DNA from: an uncultured Christensenella sp.
Lineage (GTDB): Bacteria > Bacillota > Clostridia > Christensenellales > Borkfalkiaceae
Direction: 5' to 3'
Assembly: GCA_910579525.1 (NCBI GenBank)
Contig: CAJTUK010000006.1
Span: 124,001 to 188,000 of the forward strand
Length of the DNA: 64,000 bases
Position numbers and translations under genes: made by a program. Of the stretch, positions 61,828 through 64,000 are shown one piece after another. A model generated the notes under the pieces. It made no database searches, was not told the origin of the DNA, and saw nothing but the letters and a program-made list of their open reading frames with translations. Positions within the stretch are counted from its first letter, which is position 1; each line of letters begins with the position of its first letter.

Positions 61828-62657
61828 TAGTATACGTTTATATTTAAATATTTTTTTATAATCTCAAAATCGTAAGGGGGAATAACAATTTCGTATTCGC
61901 AGCCGTTACGGCTTATTCTTACGGAATAATAAGGTTTAACGTAAAAAGCAACTGTGTTTGCTTTTATTTTATATTGTTTATATTTGTCGCCGTTAAACGC
62001 TTCGGGTTTATTCCAATTTAAAAACGACACCGTCTTATCTGTTTTGTAAGCGCATAGTATGGAAGAAATCGGAACGGCGGTAACGGTTTCAGTGTCGGCA
62101 AAACAAAGATTATTATTTTCCGTAAAAATTTTAATGGGAATCGCTACGTATTTCGCAAGCGGATTTGCGTTTTTTATTTTGCCCTTTTGGGTAGTTTTAT
62201 ATATTGAGAAAAATACGTCTATCTCTTCTGCGCCGTCGGGGATTTTCAGTTCTTCATAACATGCGGAATTGAGTTTTTGCTGGTCGAGCGCTGTTTGCTC
62301 AACTATGGGGTTGCTTTCGGTTTTTTTGTATTTAATTTTTTCGCAAACGAACAGTATTATGCTTATTAATCCCGTGCATGCGGCGATAGGTAATATAACT
62401 TTTGAGTTTTTATACGCCTGTTCGAAGCCTATATTAAATCCCGCGCTCACGAAAGAAATTATAACTATCAGAGCAAAGCAGAAAAAAATGTATTGTTCGA
62501 TCTTTGCCCAAAACGGCAGCGAGGCGCTTTTTTCTATATTTTTGTATTTGGAATAATTTTCGTCCTGCCGACGGGAATTCTCTTCCGAAATTCTGCGTAT
62601 TACAAATTCGTCGTCAACCTGCCCGCGTGACTTGTCATAACCGAAAACGTTTTTCAT
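61827..62657 (-). CDS. Membrane protein of unknown function
   Basis: 276 residues. About 50 charged cytoplasmic residues are followed by two transmembrane helices (IFFCFALIVIISFVSAGF and VILPIAACTGLISIILFVC) and a C-terminal ~170-residue soluble domain rich in strands (DVFFSIYKTT, VAFYVKPYYSVRISRNG). No known motif is seen. The start has GAGGTGAAAT. It is followed by another small membrane gene upstream on the same strand, possibly in one transcript. Confidence 0.72.
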   Translation of the reverse strand: MKNVFGYDKSRGQVDDEFVIRRISEENSRRQDENYSKYKNIEKSASLPFWAKIEQYIFFCFALIVIISFVSAGFNIGFEQAYKNSKVILPIAACTGLISIILFVCEKIKYKKTESNPIVEQTALDQQKLNSACYEELKIPDGAEEIDVFFSIYKTTQKGKIKNANPLAKYVAIPIKIFTENNNLCFADTETVTAVPISSILCAYKTDKTVSFLNWNKPEAFNGDKYKQYKIKANTVAFYVKPYYSVRISRNGCEYEIVIPPYDFEIIKKYLNINVY

Positions 62658-62701
62658 ATTTCACCTCGTTTACCGTGTAAAACGTCTGTTCTTTGAAATA
62701 T

Positions 62702-62941
62702 TTACTCGGGATCGTCCTTTTTTACTTTGCCCGTAATAAAATCGCCTTCGGGCGCGGGAGGGTTAAGTTTTTTTTCTTCGCTCGCTTGCATACGTTTACA
62801 TGCGAACATAAGAGCGGCAAAAACGCAACCCGCTCCGAGCGGAACGAATCCCCACCAGTTAAAATATACGAAAATAAACACGGTAACCGCCGCGCATGCC
62901 ACGGCTAACAGACAAAATATAATCCTTAAATTCTTATACAT
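62702..62941 (-). CDS. Small membrane protein of unknown function
   Basis: 79 residues from the ATG at 62941. Two closely spaced transmembrane helices (IIFCLLAVACAAVTVFIFVYF and VPLGAGCVFAALMFACK) are followed by a charged tail. The frame extends upstream but lacks signals. No ribosome binding site is strong. Confidence 0.6.
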   Translation of the reverse strand: MYKNLRIIFCLLAVACAAVTVFIFVYFNWWGFVPLGAGCVFAALMFACKRMQASEEKKLNPPAPEGDFITGKVKKDDPE

Positions 62942-62996
62942 ATATATAATATATAATATCGGCGTTAATTTGGCAAGCAAATTTTTTTGCCGCGCC

Positions 62997-63206
62997 TCAC
63001 TCCTGACAAAGAATGTAGTTAGTATCTACATCAAGTAACTTGCAAAGATTTGCAAGCGTATCAAGTGCGGGCATCTTTTGTCCGTTTACATAACTTGATA
63101 TAGCTTGTTGGCATATCCCTAATGATTTTGCTATTGCGGTTTGAGACAATCCACTTTGATTTATTGCTTCAATTAATCTAATTCTGATTTGGTCAAGAGT
63201 TATCAT
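62997..63206 (-). CDS. XRE-family helix-turn-helix regulator
   Basis: 69 residues, one HTH_3 domain: IRIRLIEAINQSGLSQTAIA, then CQQAISSYVNGQKMPALDTL and LLDVDTNYIL. It is shaped like a phage or plasmid repressor. It is transcribed away from two overlapping cysteine-rich genes, the usual layout of a repressor and an early operon of a mobile element continuing beyond the window. Confidence 0.8.
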   Translation of the reverse strand: MITLDQIRIRLIEAINQSGLSQTAIAKSLGICQQAISSYVNGQKMPALDTLANLCKLLDVDTNYILCQE

Positions 63207-63327
63207 ATTTTAATTTTCCAATACTACTTTTCTAATAATTTTACTACCAACAGTAGGAAAACAACTTGACATACAACTAATGGTGGTGATATAAAAGATT
63301 ATATATTTTATATTGGGAGCAACTGAA

Positions 63328-63591
63328 ATGAATCAATGTTACAAATGCCGAAATTTTCAAAGATATTACATTAAAGGGACAAAAATGTACAATATGACAA
63401 AGATAGGCAGGTGCTGTATAAAAAACGAAACGGTTTCAAATACGGATTGTTGTGGAGAGTTCAAAATTAAAGTCAGGTATAAACCGGGGTGTGAATTGCC
63501 TTTTTTACAACTCAACGATTTACTCACCGAAATAACCGAAATTCGCAAATATTTAGAGGATAAAAATGATGACGAAGAACAGGAGGTGTAA
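63328..63591 (+). CDS. Small cysteine-rich protein
   Basis: 87 residues from the ATG at 63328, with GGGAGC upstream. The N-terminal ~50 residues contain six cysteines (CYKCRNF, GRCCIKN, TDCC), suggesting a zinc-binding knuckle; the C-terminal part is a helix ending in acidic residues. I recognise no family. The end overlaps the next gene by about 25 nt. Confidence 0.65.
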   Translation: MNQCYKCRNFQRYYIKGTKMYNMTKIGRCCIKNETVSNTDCCGEFKIKVRYKPGCELPFLQLNDLLTEITEIRKYLEDKNDDEEQEV

Positions 63592-63850
63592 AACCTGCAA
63601 CTTTTGCAAGAGGCTGTGCCGTCAAATCGGCGCAAATTATAGTCTTGAAAAAATGTATTACTGCACCGCGCGCGAAGAAATAACCTTAACGGAAAGCGTT
63701 TGCTCGCGTTGGGAGAGGGCAAAAGCCGAATACGACCTTTCGCCCGAAAGGTTTGCCGCGGCAGACCGAGATATAAAGGCAATAATTGCGCTTTGCGCAA
63801 AAGAACAATATTGTAATTGTGTGAATTTTTCGCAAAATGTTAAAAAATAA
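63566..63850 (+). CDS. Small cysteine-rich protein
   Basis: 94 residues. The N-terminal RRCKTCNFCKRLC and later YYCTAREE and SVCSRW resemble the preceding protein, so the two may be divergent paralogues with a zinc ribbon. The C-terminal half is helical. The GGAG of GGAGGTG lies inside the frame, so the start may also be the second ATG at 63569. It overlaps the upstream gene, indicating coupled translation. Confidence 0.65.
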   Translation: MMTKNRRCKTCNFCKRLCRQIGANYSLEKMYYCTAREEITLTESVCSRWERAKAEYDLSPERFAAADRDIKAIIALCAKEQYCNCVNFSQNVKK

Positions 63851-64000
63851 CTTATAAAAAACTTTTTATAAAAAACGCATATAAAGCGTTGACTTTGTAT
63901 TTTCTATATGATATTTTAGAAAAGCTGTCGGCGAGCGAGGCGCAAGCGCCAAAAACCGCCAAGCAAAGACAAAAAACTTTATAAAAATTTTTTAAAAAAG
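63851..64000 (+). other. AT-rich end of the window
   Basis: A TTGACT with a TATTTT 17 nt downstream (near 63893-63921) could be a promoter for a gene or RNA beyond the window. A GCGCAAGCGC-type hairpin follows near 63941. Nothing coding is recognisable. Confidence 0.35.

Overview
The window looks like part of the chromosome of an anaerobic, gut-type member of the Bacillota (Clostridia). Evidence for this is the AddAB recombination nuclease instead of RecBCD, a NiaR-regulated NAD gene set, Ktr potassium uptake, Gram-positive lipoproteins, strong AGGAGG-type ribosome binding sites, and sigma-A promoters (TTGACA, 17 bp, TATAAT). Most genes are moderately GC-rich. A distinct AT-rich stretch begins at a tRNA-Ser near 32.4 kb. 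The assignment to Clostridia is inference; the genus cannot be read from the sequence.

Layout. 0-10 kb: a hydroxyacid dehydrogenase operon, a decayed KDG-kinase pseudogene, a lipoprotein, and addB-addA. 10-15 kb: a PRC-barrel protein, then nadB-nadC-niaR and a convergent pnuC, so NAD synthesis, its repressor and nicotinamide riboside uptake lie together. 15-23 kb: an SGNH esterase lipoprotein, a membrane-lipid operon (glycosyltransferase, PlsY-like protein, membrane protein), and an ECF sigma factor followed by a membrane-anchored leucine-rich-repeat protein that is probably its regulator. 23-32 kb: tRNA-Gln, comF, Ktr potassium transport, glmM-glmS for UDP-GlcNAc precursors, a tyrosine phosphatase and radC.

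32-44.5 kb is an accessory island. It starts with an unusual tandem array of tRNA-Ser-like pseudogenes next to an intact tRNA-Ser. A serine recombinase reads into that tRNA. Then come a palindrome-controlled small DNA-binding protein, a 700-bp AT-rich region full of direct and inverted repeats, a motor-less nuclease-methylase restriction enzyme, its specificity subunit, and a large SEFIR-STAND NTPase that is probably an abortive-infection protein. The methylase and specificity frames meet at a U UUU UUC heptamer, followed 6 nt later by a GC-rich stem-loop. This is the geometry of a programmed -1 frameshift and is the most interesting signal in the window. The island fades out through a GNAT gene, frameshifted and start-less genes and an XRE regulator.

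44.6-49.4 kb holds a redox cluster in which a flavodoxin lipoprotein and an aldo/keto reductase each carry one in-frame TAA, with an intact CMD-cupin protein, a LysR regulator and a YoaP-like acetyltransferase. 49.4-51.4 kb is a compact controller-regulated type II restriction-modification system with its own operator. 51.4-64 kb returns to core genes: phosphoglucomutase, rdgB, trmL, a Na/Pi cotransporter, a DUF1858 protein, an NlpC/P60 hydrolase and membrane proteins. It ends with an XRE regulator facing two overlapping cysteine-rich small genes that may begin another mobile element.
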